DNA of 64,000 nucleotides from Postechiella marina (GTDB lineage Bacteria; Bacteroidota; Bacteroidia; Flavobacteriales; Flavobacteriaceae). This document shows positions 17,794-26,910 of the stretch, piece after piece. The first letter of the stretch is position 1. Every line of letters begins with the position of its first letter. Location of the stretch: NCBI RefSeq assembly GCF_039538365.1, contig NZ_BAABCA010000005.1, positions 434,001 through 498,000 on the forward strand, read 5' to 3'. The notes under the pieces were generated by a model. That model worked only from the letters and a program-made list of their open reading frames with translations, was not told where the DNA came from and searched no databases. The position numbers and the translations under genes are program-made.

Positions 17794-19641
17794 TTAAATT
17801 TTAGGAATTATAGCCAAAGGAATCTTCATTTTTTTATCATCGGAACCACGCGCAAAATTACTAATGGCGTAACTATTTTGTTTAGACCAATCGCATTCTA
17901 CGCGACCATCACCTAAAACAATTTGCCCTAGTTTTTTTCTAAATAAATTAACTAACTCTTTGTATGCTTTGTTTTCTGCCACATTGTTTCTTTCCAACGG
18001 ATCCTTTCTTAAATCGTATAATGCAGGACTTATATCGTTAATATCACAAGTTAAGGCCCACTCTATATTTTTATTCATTTCAAAACCTCTAGGTTCTTTT
18101 CTATTTGGTCTTGTTTGCATAGAAAAAGCAAAATCTTTTGTTCTTATATAAGCACGAGGTCCACATACCAAATTCATTTCTCCTAAAATATAATCTCTCT
18201 TATTTGTTCCGTTCATAACATCATCTAAAACAAAACCATCTAGAAACTTATATTCCTCATTTTCTACATTTACTCCTGCAGCATCTAGTATAGTTGGTGC
18301 AAAATCTACAAACTCGACTGCATTTTTATTGATCTTACCTTCTGGATATTTTATTTTATCTGAAGAGACCACAATAGCTGCGTTGTGAATGGATTTATCC
18401 CAAGGGCCAAATTTAGATTCTATTCCTTGCTCACCTAGCTGCCAACCATGATCGCCAACCGTAAAAACAATTAAGAATTCTTGATTATTCTTTTTACAAT
18501 AGTTTTTAAAGGTTTTTACAGCGTCTCCAATTAAATAATCGCCAAAAGCACAAAAAGCATAATAATCTTGAATAGCTTGCTGCTTATCTCTAGCTTTCAT
18601 GTCGTGAATTTTCATGCCTCTTAATATTTTTTTTAGCTGCTCTGGAAGTTTCGAAGCTTCAGCCTCATCATAATCTGGTATTTTATATTTTTTATTTTTA
18701 AACTGATCTCTAAATTGTTTTGGAGGCAATACAGGCGTATGAGGTAAGTGAAAACCTAGACTAACCATTTGAGGCTTACTAGAATTAGCGCCTTGTACTG
18801 TTTTACCCCATAGTGTTTTAAACGGAGTATCTTGATTATTTAAATAATTTTTAAACTCTGCTAAAATATTAGCATCTACAGTTTTATTTGCTGGTTGCGG
18901 GTTTTGGCCTCCATAAATCAAATCTTTCATACCTTGCGTATAAGCCCTAAGTATATCAAACTCCTTATCTACTGCCTTTTTTGTTGCTATCTCTTCTGCT
19001 GTTAACCCTTTCCCTTTTCTGTAAATTACATAACTTTTCTCTGTACCATCTTTATAAACTACACTCTCTTTACTTCCTGTTTTTCTTCTAGAACCATTAA
19101 TGTATTCATAATTACTTTTAGTATACAAATCGCCAAGACCGTTTGCTTGTAAATCATGTTTAAAGTGTACTTTGTAATCGTAAATTCCAGAAGGATGAAA
19201 ACCTTGTTTTCCTTTCCAACCATAGATATACGAATCTTCTTTTCCAAAAACAGCAGTTCTATATCCTTGCTTTCTTAATATTTGAGGCACAGTAGGTGTT
19301 ACAAAATCTGGTTCTTGGTGGGTTTGTTCGAAAGCATAATGTCCGTTTCTAAAAGGGTATCTTCCTGTTATCATGGCACCTCTTGAAGGTCCGCAAGCAG
19401 GAGAATTAGTAAATGCATTTACAAACAATACGCCTTCTGATGCTAAAGCGTCTATGTTTGGAGAAGACACGTAACCTAATGCACTTTCTGCTTTTCCCGT
19501 GGTAGCTTTATTAAAACAATTTAAGGCATCTGCCCTATGATCGTCTGTAATTATCCATAAAATATTTGGTTTTTCTTGCCCTCTAATATTACTAAAAAGA
19601 CAACTTAAAATGACACCAAAAAGCAAGCTATATTTCTTCAT
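17794..19641 (-). CDS. Family S1 sulfatase, CGPSR type
   Basis: A 615-residue exported sulfatase (signal peptide about 1-21). The metal site begins ITDDHRADAL and the formylglycine motif is CGPSR with Cys83, followed by TGRYPFRNG. A basic insert of about 100 residues lies between the motif and LGFHLPHTPVLPP; FTVGDHGWQLGE and VVSSDKIKYP follow. It is homologous along its full length to the sulfatase at 24968-26827, including the tail (IVLGDGRVECDW against IVLGDDRVEIDW), so they are in-locus paralogues that probably remove sulfate from different positions or residues. The gene abuts the GH86 gene (2 bp between them), linking desulfation and backbone cutting in one transcript. Confidence 0.9.
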   Translation of the reverse strand: MKKYSLLFGVILSCLFSNIRGQEKPNILWIITDDHRADALNCFNKATTGKAESALGYVSSPNIDALASEGVLFVNAFTNSPACGPSRGAMITGRYPFRNGHYAFEQTHQEPDFVTPTVPQILRKQGYRTAVFGKEDSYIYGWKGKQGFHPSGIYDYKVHFKHDLQANGLGDLYTKSNYEYINGSRRKTGSKESVVYKDGTEKSYVIYRKGKGLTAEEIATKKAVDKEFDILRAYTQGMKDLIYGGQNPQPANKTVDANILAEFKNYLNNQDTPFKTLWGKTVQGANSSKPQMVSLGFHLPHTPVLPPKQFRDQFKNKKYKIPDYDEAEASKLPEQLKKILRGMKIHDMKARDKQQAIQDYYAFCAFGDYLIGDAVKTFKNYCKKNNQEFLIVFTVGDHGWQLGEQGIESKFGPWDKSIHNAAIVVSSDKIKYPEGKINKNAVEFVDFAPTILDAAGVNVENEEYKFLDGFVLDDVMNGTNKRDYILGEMNLVCGPRAYIRTKDFAFSMQTRPNRKEPRGFEMNKNIEWALTCDINDISPALYDLRKDPLERNNVAENKAYKELVNLFRKKLGQIVLGDGRVECDWSKQNSYAISNFARGSDDKKMKIPLAIIPKI

Positions 19642-19643
19642 AA

Positions 19644-21641
19644 TTATTTTTTATTTCTATTAAAAACACGCATGGTAACACTAGCTATTTGGCCACCATC
19701 TGTATTAAACAATACATTTATTTTATTATTTTCTTTTAGTAAACTTGTATCTACAGGAATTTCTAATGTGCCATAAAACCTATTGCGATAAGTTTGTGGT
19801 TCGCCTTGGTAGTTATCTGGAACCTTAATTTCTGTTTCGTTTATAGTAATTAAAGGTTTTAATTCTTGACCATGATCGCGTGCTATACTAACTCGTAAAA
19901 CAGCTTTACTTTCTGTATCTATTTGCAGTTGATTAAAAGTAAAAACATTGTTATCGCCTCCTTTTATTTGTTTATAATACTCCTTAGCGTAATATTTAAT
20001 CTCTTCGGTTTTGTGAGTTAATTTATTTTTTTTCTTGAAAGTATACTCTAAAATTACTGTAGCTTCTTCTGCTATTTCTATGCTTTTATTTGTTGCATAA
20101 ACTGCTTCATCAATAACACCTGCTTCACCATTTATTAAATGATAATGCTTCTTTTTTATACTAACCAACGGATTGTCATTACTACCCTGTAAATCAATAT
20201 TTAAAATGTTTTTTTCTGGCAGTAGGTTATTAGCAATTATATACACTTTGTTTTTGTGCACATAAGCATCGGTTTGTATATCTAAATTATTATCCTGAAT
20301 GTCTAAACGTTTACCTTTTACATCTGCCCATAGCTGATAAAATTTAATAAAGTCTGTATACACCCACTTATCTCCTTCTTCGCCTTCTGCTTCAAACTGC
20401 TGACGAAGCAAACGACTTCTGTAGGGGTTGCCGCTTGGATGTTCTTTTCTTCCCCATTCACTTTTAAGTGTAAAAAAAGGAATTGCTAGAGCTACGCTTT
20501 GCGGATGATCCATAAACGTTATTAACATAGAATTCGCACTTTTAACATACAGCCAATCTCGGTAAGGTGTCCACGGATCGAACTTAATTTCGTGCGCCTG
20601 CACCGAATATTCTGTGATAATAAGTGGTTTTAGTTTTCCAAACTTCATCATAGCATATTGCTCCAACATATCTAAAGTAGCTTCAATATTACTGCCTTTT
20701 CGCCATCGTTGTACCACATTGCCTTCTCTTTCTACCTTACAAGGAAAATCGTAAAGATGAAACGACCAAAAATCCATATCATCTCCTGTCAAGTCTATAA
20801 AATGCTTCCATCTATATTCCCAACGTTTAAAATCGTACATTTCAAAATAAGGAAAAGCACAAGTAAAACCACCAACCAACACATCTGGATTTTCTGCCTT
20901 TACTTTTTTAGCTACGGTAGAATGGAATTTTGCTAATTTACCAATAGCTTCTAATTCTACATCTTGATTACCTGCATCTTTTGAAGGAATTAAGTCCCAA
21001 TCGGGTTCGTTTATAACTTCCATATATTTAGGTCGAGGTTCTCCCTCTCCTCCATAATATTCTTTAATATATGTTGCAGCGAATTCGCCAGATGCTGTTC
21101 CAAATGGATTTTTAGTAGTATCGTCTTGAGACAACGCTAAACCTAATTTGTTTTTATTTCCATCTGGCCAAAACGGATGAAATTGAGATACAACCAACAT
21201 GTTATTCGTTCGGTTTTCTAAATACTCAAACCCTTGCGTTTCCTTTTTCCATTTATAAGTTTTAATATTTCTTTTCGCAGATTCTCGCATTTTAGAAATA
21301 TCTGGATACCCAGGGCGTTTATCATCTTGATAAGTCTCTTTTTTAAGCGCACCACTTAATCCGCCAGATTCCCGACCTAAATAAACATCGTACTTTTCTA
21401 GAAAATCGCTTCTAAGATTAGGCATAACATTATCTCCTCCCCAATCTGACGCTTTTAAATCGGCATGAACAGTTATGTATTTTTCCCTATCAAACTCACC
21501 AATTCCATTAACCACATGGTTTGTGTTTAACTTAACTACTATTTGAACAGCTTCTTGTGCAAAACAAACCACATTAACACTCATTAATAAACAGAACGTA
21601 GCTAATTTTAATATTTTAAATAGAAAAGGTGCATTTATCAT
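19644..21641 (-). CDS. GH86-type beta-agarase/beta-porphyranase
   Basis: A 665-residue exported protein (signal peptide about 1-29). The N-terminal VNGIGEFDREKYITVHAD and YDVYLGRESG stretches and a TIM barrel with two catalytic glutamates, YMEVINEPDW (Glu212) and LIITEYS (Glu344), fit GH86. A histidine-rich FWSFHLYDF strand lies between them. Beta-sandwich domains complete the C-terminal third. GH86 enzymes cut the beta-1,4 bonds of agarose or porphyran in an endo manner. It lies between a sulfatase (2 bp) and a GH117 gene (18 bp), which is the expected company for agar/porphyran breakdown. The GH86 call is from recognisable motifs and is not certain; another clan-A agarase family is the main alternative. 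Confidence 0.7.
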   Translation of the reverse strand: MINAPFLFKILKLATFCLLMSVNVVCFAQEAVQIVVKLNTNHVVNGIGEFDREKYITVHADLKASDWGGDNVMPNLRSDFLEKYDVYLGRESGGLSGALKKETYQDDKRPGYPDISKMRESAKRNIKTYKWKKETQGFEYLENRTNNMLVVSQFHPFWPDGNKNKLGLALSQDDTTKNPFGTASGEFAATYIKEYYGGEGEPRPKYMEVINEPDWDLIPSKDAGNQDVELEAIGKLAKFHSTVAKKVKAENPDVLVGGFTCAFPYFEMYDFKRWEYRWKHFIDLTGDDMDFWSFHLYDFPCKVEREGNVVQRWRKGSNIEATLDMLEQYAMMKFGKLKPLIITEYSVQAHEIKFDPWTPYRDWLYVKSANSMLITFMDHPQSVALAIPFFTLKSEWGRKEHPSGNPYRSRLLRQQFEAEGEEGDKWVYTDFIKFYQLWADVKGKRLDIQDNNLDIQTDAYVHKNKVYIIANNLLPEKNILNIDLQGSNDNPLVSIKKKHYHLINGEAGVIDEAVYATNKSIEIAEEATVILEYTFKKKNKLTHKTEEIKYYAKEYYKQIKGGDNNVFTFNQLQIDTESKAVLRVSIARDHGQELKPLITINETEIKVPDNYQGEPQTYRNRFYGTLEIPVDTSLLKENNKINVLFNTDGGQIASVTMRVFNRNKK

Positions 21642-21659
21642 TTATAACATGATCTAAAA

Positions 21660-22958
21660 TTATTTAGCTTTTAACTTATTGGTTTCGGCTTCGTTTCTTT
21701 TACGTTGCTCGCCACTTAACCCATGTGTATAATGAAACTCTGGGCTATAATTATAATGGTGATCTTTCATTTTTTGATCATCGACATCCAAACTTAAATC
21801 ACAATCAAAACGTGTAAGTATCGAGTGTCTCCAATTACCGCCAGCATTAATAAAATGAGAAATACCCCAAGTAATACCTCTACCATTTTTGGTGTCTGTA
21901 AAAGCATCTGGTATAAATGGACCAGCTGCTACAGGTAATAATTCTGTAATAGAGGCAATTTCGAAATTTACCCAATCTTCGGCATACTGAATGGTGTTAT
22001 GTTCTTGCCCATCGCGTTGCACAATAGCTGCAACACCTTTTTTAAACGGAAACAACGTTGTTTCGTGACCTGAATTAATAACTGGGTTTAAAGGATGTTT
22101 TGTAAAAGGGCCTAACGGATCTTCGGCAATAGCCAATCCTTGCATTCTTATTTTAGATGGTTTTAGTTCTGGACGCTTATCAAAATCACCTTTGTAATAC
22201 AAGTATATTTTTCCATCGTGTACTAATGGATATGGATCGTGAATGGAGTATTGATCCCAAGAACCTTCTGGCCCGTTTGGAATTACAATTTTACCTGTAT
22301 GCGTCCAAGGTCCATCAGGAGAATCGGCCCAAGCCACAGAAACAGGGCAAAAATCGCCACGTAAACCACTAGCTTCCATAAAAGCTTGAAAATACAAATA
22401 GTATTTACCTTTAAATTTTAAAATATCTGTGGTGGTAACAGAACGCCAACCTGCCTCTGGTTTTGGAGGTCTAGGCACTGCAATGCCTTCTTCTTTCCAT
22501 GTAAAACCGTCTTCTGAAGTAGCATACCAAATGTCGGACAAATCCCAATCTGCAGAAGGAATAACATCGGTTGCTTCTTTAGCTCTAGACATACCTACGG
22601 GTTTTACAGGCGATTTTCTTCCTGTGTACCAAACGTAATATTTTCCATTTTCGAAGATAACTTTTGAAGGATCACGTCGCGTTATTGTTCCGTCGCCTCC
22701 ATTATAATCGAAGCCTTTTAACTCTGTATATTTAAACTGCGTATATAATTCGTTTTGCTCTGGACGAATAGACGAATACGCATCGTAATTACGCTCTACA
22801 GCAGCACTTAGTGGTCTATTTGGTTTTTCTGATGGGATAAAAAAAGGAAATTCTTCTTTTACTGATTCTTCACTTTTAGTTACAGTTTCTGCTTGCTTTT
22901 CTTGACAAGAAAACAATATGGTAGAACATGCTACGATGCTTAATAGGTACTTTTTCAT
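21660..22958 (-). CDS. GH117-family lipoprotein, second copy
   Basis: A 432-residue lipoprotein (lipobox LFSC, Cys18). It carries the same GH117 marks as the copy at 12918-14189: RRDPSKV (Asp96), YYVWYTG, SIHDPYPLVH (Asp241) and SGHETTLF (His298). The two copies align almost without gaps, but differ in the loop after YYVWYT (NTPTPPRGAAAS against KSPVKPVGMSR), which borders the active-site side of the propeller and may change specificity. Expected action is removal of a terminal 3,6-anhydro-galactose or a related residue from the oligosaccharides made by the adjacent GH86. It lies 18 bp upstream of the GH86 and 18 bp downstream of the beta-helix protein. Confidence 0.85.
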   Translation of the reverse strand: MKKYLLSIVACSTILFSCQEKQAETVTKSEESVKEEFPFFIPSEKPNRPLSAAVERNYDAYSSIRPEQNELYTQFKYTELKGFDYNGGDGTITRRDPSKVIFENGKYYVWYTGRKSPVKPVGMSRAKEATDVIPSADWDLSDIWYATSEDGFTWKEEGIAVPRPPKPEAGWRSVTTTDILKFKGKYYLYFQAFMEASGLRGDFCPVSVAWADSPDGPWTHTGKIVIPNGPEGSWDQYSIHDPYPLVHDGKIYLYYKGDFDKRPELKPSKIRMQGLAIAEDPLGPFTKHPLNPVINSGHETTLFPFKKGVAAIVQRDGQEHNTIQYAEDWVNFEIASITELLPVAAGPFIPDAFTDTKNGRGITWGISHFINAGGNWRHSILTRFDCDLSLDVDDQKMKDHHYNYSPEFHYTHGLSGEQRKRNEAETNKLKAK

Positions 22959-22976
22959 ATTAGTTAGTTTAGTGTG

Positions 22977-24962
22977 TTATTTTAGAGATGATGTGTTTAA
23001 TTTTTTATAATCACTACCTGGCGTCCATGCAAAATGTTTAGGTGTCCAGTTTACTCCAGGAACCCAAGCTTGTCCACCAAATTCATAAGCGCCTAAATCT
23101 GGTGCTTTTCCTTTAGTATTGTTCGTGATGTTTTTAATTTTTAAACCTTTATCAATTACCGAAGCATCTTTAAAAGGCATAAACAACTTACCTTCTTCAA
23201 CTAAAAAAGGACGTTTAGCGTATTGTTCGTTATTTTTAAAATCGTTATCGGCTTCTTTTCCTTTAAATTCTTTCTCGTCAACTCTATATTTTTTTCCATC
23301 TCCAGAATCCCACCAAGGGCGCACATCAGAAAAATTATTATATAAAATATTATCTTCTACATTGGTTTGAACACCATTTCTCTTTGGCACCCAAGAATTT
23401 ATTACTGCTTCTTCAGGCTTACCTACATTCCAAAATGTATTGTTATAAATTTCATTTTTTATGGCGTTCCAATTAAAATGTAATCCTGCCCACTCAACAT
23501 CCCAAACTACATTGTGGTGCACTATGTAACCAGCAGCATTATTATCTAAATAAATACCAGTTGCTTTTTTACCAGCATGATTATCATCTGAATACGCATC
23601 ATGAAACCAGTTATGATGCACTTCTATGTTTTTAGGAATACTTCTTCCGGTAACATAAAACAAGCCTCCATCGGCTCCAGAAATTAAACACTTTTGCACA
23701 TGATTGTAAGCAAACTCACTATCATCTCCGGTAACTTTAACACCATCTCTTGCAGAGCCATAAAATGAATTTCTAATAATTTTATTTCGAGCCCCAGAGC
23801 TGTTTAATAAATGTGCGTGTATACCAATGGTGTTAAAATATTGTACAATATTATTTTTTACCGTTGTGTTTTCTGCATCTCTATCAAGATATAAACCATT
23901 TAAAGTACCGTGTTCTAAAACACATTTTTCTATACTGTTATGATACCCTTCTAACACCTGGATAGCTGCATCTTTTAGTGCTGCACCGTTTAAATTGGTT
24001 ATTAGTTTTTCTGCACCATGTTTTACCATGCAATTGGTTATTTTGTTATGATTTCCTTTTATGGTTATCATCCCTCCAAAAAAGTTAAGACCTTTTACAT
24101 GAATATGGTTTTTGTAGATTTGAGCAGTATGACTTCTAGTAGCAACTTCAACGATATCTTTAGTTGGTTTTTCGCCATTAGGCGCATAAAAATAGAGTGT
24201 TTTGGTTTGTTTGTCGTAGAACCATTCGTTTGGAGCATCTAATACTTCTAACTTATTCATTAAATAAAAAATACCACGATGCCCATTCTCTAACCTTTGC
24301 GGGCTATGTGTTTTTCCAAAAGGCCACTTATCTGGTAAGGTTTTAAAATGAACGCGATGTAAATTTGGAGTATAATTTGTAATGGCTCGTTCCCAACTGC
24401 AGCCACTATGTGCACCCAAATAATGGATAATTCCACCTGTCCAATCTATATTCGGGATTTCTAAATTACTGATGTATGACATTGACCAAGTTCCTTTGGT
24501 TTTATCAATAAATTTAGCGTCTAGAGAATATTCATTATCATCACTATCATTTGGCCAACGTGCAATTTGCATTTTTTTATGATTGTAATAAACATTATTA
24601 CCATCGCCCAAAACCATATTTACGTTATTTGCTTTGTAAATGTTTCCAGAATACGGTTCCCAATTTGCTATAGGCTTTGTAGCCGATATTATGACAATAT
24701 CATCTTTATACCTTGTAAAAATGATGGGCTTCTTTTTAGTGCCTGAATTTTTAGGTGAAATATTTTCGTAATATGTACCTTCATGAATATAACAAACATC
24801 TCCTGCTTTCAATACTTTTGAAGCTTGTGCTATTGTTTGAAACGGATTTTCAATAGATCCATTTCCTTTAGATGTATTAGCTCCATTTACATGGTATTCT
24901 TTAGCAAAAGCATGACATGAAACTACCAAAGAGCACATGACAGAAAGTATTTTAAACTTCAT
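22977..24962 (-). CDS. Exported right-handed parallel beta-helix protein, candidate glycosidase or lyase
   Basis: A 661-residue protein with signal peptide (about 1-20). After YHVNGANTSKGNGS and ENPFQTIAQA, a start typical of DUF1565/beta-helix proteins, many N-x-I and N-x-V rungs run from about 290 to 560 (KNIEVHHNWFHDAY, GYIVHHNVVWDVEW). A segment APNEWFYDKQTKTLYFYAP at about 239-257 is of the kind found in GH120- and GH110-like beta-helix glycosidases. The C-terminus ends in PDLGAYEFGG. The fold is clear. The reaction is not: candidates are an exo-galactosidase or xylosidase of those families, or a polysaccharide lyase. It is part of the uxaC operon, with spacing under 20 bp to its neighbours on both sides. 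Confidence 0.7.
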   Translation of the reverse strand: MKFKILSVMCSLVVSCHAFAKEYHVNGANTSKGNGSIENPFQTIAQASKVLKAGDVCYIHEGTYYENISPKNSGTKKKPIIFTRYKDDIVIISATKPIANWEPYSGNIYKANNVNMVLGDGNNVYYNHKKMQIARWPNDSDDNEYSLDAKFIDKTKGTWSMSYISNLEIPNIDWTGGIIHYLGAHSGCSWERAITNYTPNLHRVHFKTLPDKWPFGKTHSPQRLENGHRGIFYLMNKLEVLDAPNEWFYDKQTKTLYFYAPNGEKPTKDIVEVATRSHTAQIYKNHIHVKGLNFFGGMITIKGNHNKITNCMVKHGAEKLITNLNGAALKDAAIQVLEGYHNSIEKCVLEHGTLNGLYLDRDAENTTVKNNIVQYFNTIGIHAHLLNSSGARNKIIRNSFYGSARDGVKVTGDDSEFAYNHVQKCLISGADGGLFYVTGRSIPKNIEVHHNWFHDAYSDDNHAGKKATGIYLDNNAAGYIVHHNVVWDVEWAGLHFNWNAIKNEIYNNTFWNVGKPEEAVINSWVPKRNGVQTNVEDNILYNNFSDVRPWWDSGDGKKYRVDEKEFKGKEADNDFKNNEQYAKRPFLVEEGKLFMPFKDASVIDKGLKIKNITNNTKGKAPDLGAYEFGGQAWVPGVNWTPKHFAWTPGSDYKKLNTSSLK

Positions 24963-24967
24963 TTTTA

Positions 24968-26827
24968 TTATTTTAAATTTAACTTATAATCATGAGCACC
25001 TGGAGCAAAATTGCTATGAAATGTTTTAGTTCCTGTTCCCCATTTTTCCCAATCAATTTCTACACGATCATCGCCTAAAACAATAGATGTAAGCTTGTCT
25101 CTCATTTTATTAGCAATCTTTCTGTACGCTTTTTTAAAGGCTACATTGTTAATTTCTTTAGGGTCTTTTGTGGTGTGGTACAAGCTAGCGTCTATATTTT
25201 CGTAAGGTGCATTTATTGCCCATTTAATATTTTCTCCTTTTTTAGTTTTTCTAGGTCGAATTTGCATAGAAAACACATACTCTTTAGTTCTTATATAAGC
25301 TCGTGGCCCTGTTGCTGCATGACTTTCGCCAATAATATAATCTCGTACAGGCGCAGTTCCATTAGCTATGTTTGCCATATCCATACCATCTAAATACGCA
25401 TACTTTTCAGATTTTAAATTAGCTCCACCATCGGCTAAAATTGTGGGCGCTATATCTACAAACTCTGCATAATTATCAACCACTTTTCCTGCAGGAAATT
25501 TCTTTTTATCTGAAGACACAATAACAATTGGGTTGTGGCTATCTATATCCCAAGGTGTACATTTAGAAACCGCTCCGTGTTCATTTAACTTCCAACCATG
25601 ATCTCCGTGTACATACACAACCGTCCAGGGTTGATTTTTAGATTCGCTATAGGTAATAAAACCATCTACAGCTTCACCAACTAAAGCATCTCCATAGGCA
25701 CAGAACGCATAATAATCCTGAATCATTTTTTGTTTTTCTTCATCTGTAAAATGGTCAGATCCACCGTGGTTAAAAAAGCCTTTAATTTGCTTCGGAATCA
25801 GTTTTAACTCTTCTTTAGTTAATACAGGTACTTTATAATTTTTCTTTTGAAAACGAGCTCTATAATCTGCAGGAGGTAATACTGGTGTATGCGGAAAGTT
25901 ATACCCTAAATGCACAAATAAGGGCTTATCTGGATCAATGCCTTTTACCGTTTGAGAACCTACCGTAAACTTCTCATTTTTATTGTTTAAATAATCTTTT
26001 AAAACGATATTGTATTGTCCATCTCTGTTTTTTCCTGCTGGTTGCGGACTAACACCAGAAAGTATCATACCTTTATCAGGGTGCTTTCCTTTTTTATCGT
26101 TGTAGTGACGAAAAATATCGTATTTCTTATTCATTGCCTCCGTCATGCCTTTATACTTTGGTCTTTGCGCTTCTAAATCTAAAGAGGCATACAAAAATGT
26201 ACCATCTGGTTCTACAAGAAATTCTGCACTTTGCAATGGTCTTTCTAACTTTTCTCCATCAATGGAACGAAACCAATCTTTACCCCAGTCTGTAAGACCT
26301 TCTTTATGCATTTTTTTAAAACTAATATCGTTTTGATAAATTTGATGTGCTTTAGTTTTACCGTTTTCAAGTGTTTTTAAACGTACGCCCAATTTACCAA
26401 CATGAAACGTTTGGTAGCCTTCACTAGCCATTTGCTCTGGTAAGGTTGGCTTGAAATGTTCTGGTGTATTGTTGTAATATTCAAATTGATAAACTCCAGA
26501 ATGCCAAGGATAACGCCCTAGGTGCATTGCCGATCGAGAAGGTGCACACACTGCAGAATGACAATACGTGTTTATAAACGTTGTTCCCATTTCTGTTAAC
26601 TTATCTATACTTGGCGATTCTACGTAACCAAGTTCACTCATTTCTCTATTGTGTAATATCTTATTAAATGCTCTTACTGCATCGTAACGATGGTCGTCTG
26701 TAACAATCCAAAGAATATTAGGTTTTTGTTGTTTTTCATTAGTATTGGTATCTACTTTAACATTAAACCCCATAGCTCCCAATAAAATGGCACCTATAAT
26801 GGTTAATACTACATATTTTGCTTTCAT
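24968..26827 (-). CDS. Family S1 sulfatase, CAPSR type
   Basis: A 619-residue exported sulfatase (signal or anchor about 1-20). The metal site begins VTDDHRYDAV and the formylglycine motif is CAPSR with Cys94, followed by LGRYPWHSG. A long insert precedes LGYNFPHTPVLPP, then VHGDHGWKLNEHG. The protein is the closest in-window relative of the sulfatase at 17794-19641. It stops 5 bp before the beta-helix gene and lies 83 bp downstream of the GH2 gene, within the uxaC operon. It probably removes sulfate in the periplasm before the exo-glycosidases can act; the regiochemistry is unknown. Confidence 0.9.
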   Translation of the reverse strand: MKAKYVVLTIIGAILLGAMGFNVKVDTNTNEKQQKPNILWIVTDDHRYDAVRAFNKILHNREMSELGYVESPSIDKLTEMGTTFINTYCHSAVCAPSRSAMHLGRYPWHSGVYQFEYYNNTPEHFKPTLPEQMASEGYQTFHVGKLGVRLKTLENGKTKAHQIYQNDISFKKMHKEGLTDWGKDWFRSIDGEKLERPLQSAEFLVEPDGTFLYASLDLEAQRPKYKGMTEAMNKKYDIFRHYNDKKGKHPDKGMILSGVSPQPAGKNRDGQYNIVLKDYLNNKNEKFTVGSQTVKGIDPDKPLFVHLGYNFPHTPVLPPADYRARFQKKNYKVPVLTKEELKLIPKQIKGFFNHGGSDHFTDEEKQKMIQDYYAFCAYGDALVGEAVDGFITYSESKNQPWTVVYVHGDHGWKLNEHGAVSKCTPWDIDSHNPIVIVSSDKKKFPAGKVVDNYAEFVDIAPTILADGGANLKSEKYAYLDGMDMANIANGTAPVRDYIIGESHAATGPRAYIRTKEYVFSMQIRPRKTKKGENIKWAINAPYENIDASLYHTTKDPKEINNVAFKKAYRKIANKMRDKLTSIVLGDDRVEIDWEKWGTGTKTFHSNFAPGAHDYKLNLK

Positions 26828-26910
26828 AATATATTTTTAAAAATCATTACAAGTTATTTAAACCTCTTTACATAACCTTAATTTGACTTTTCTTCCATTT
26901 TCGTAAAAAC

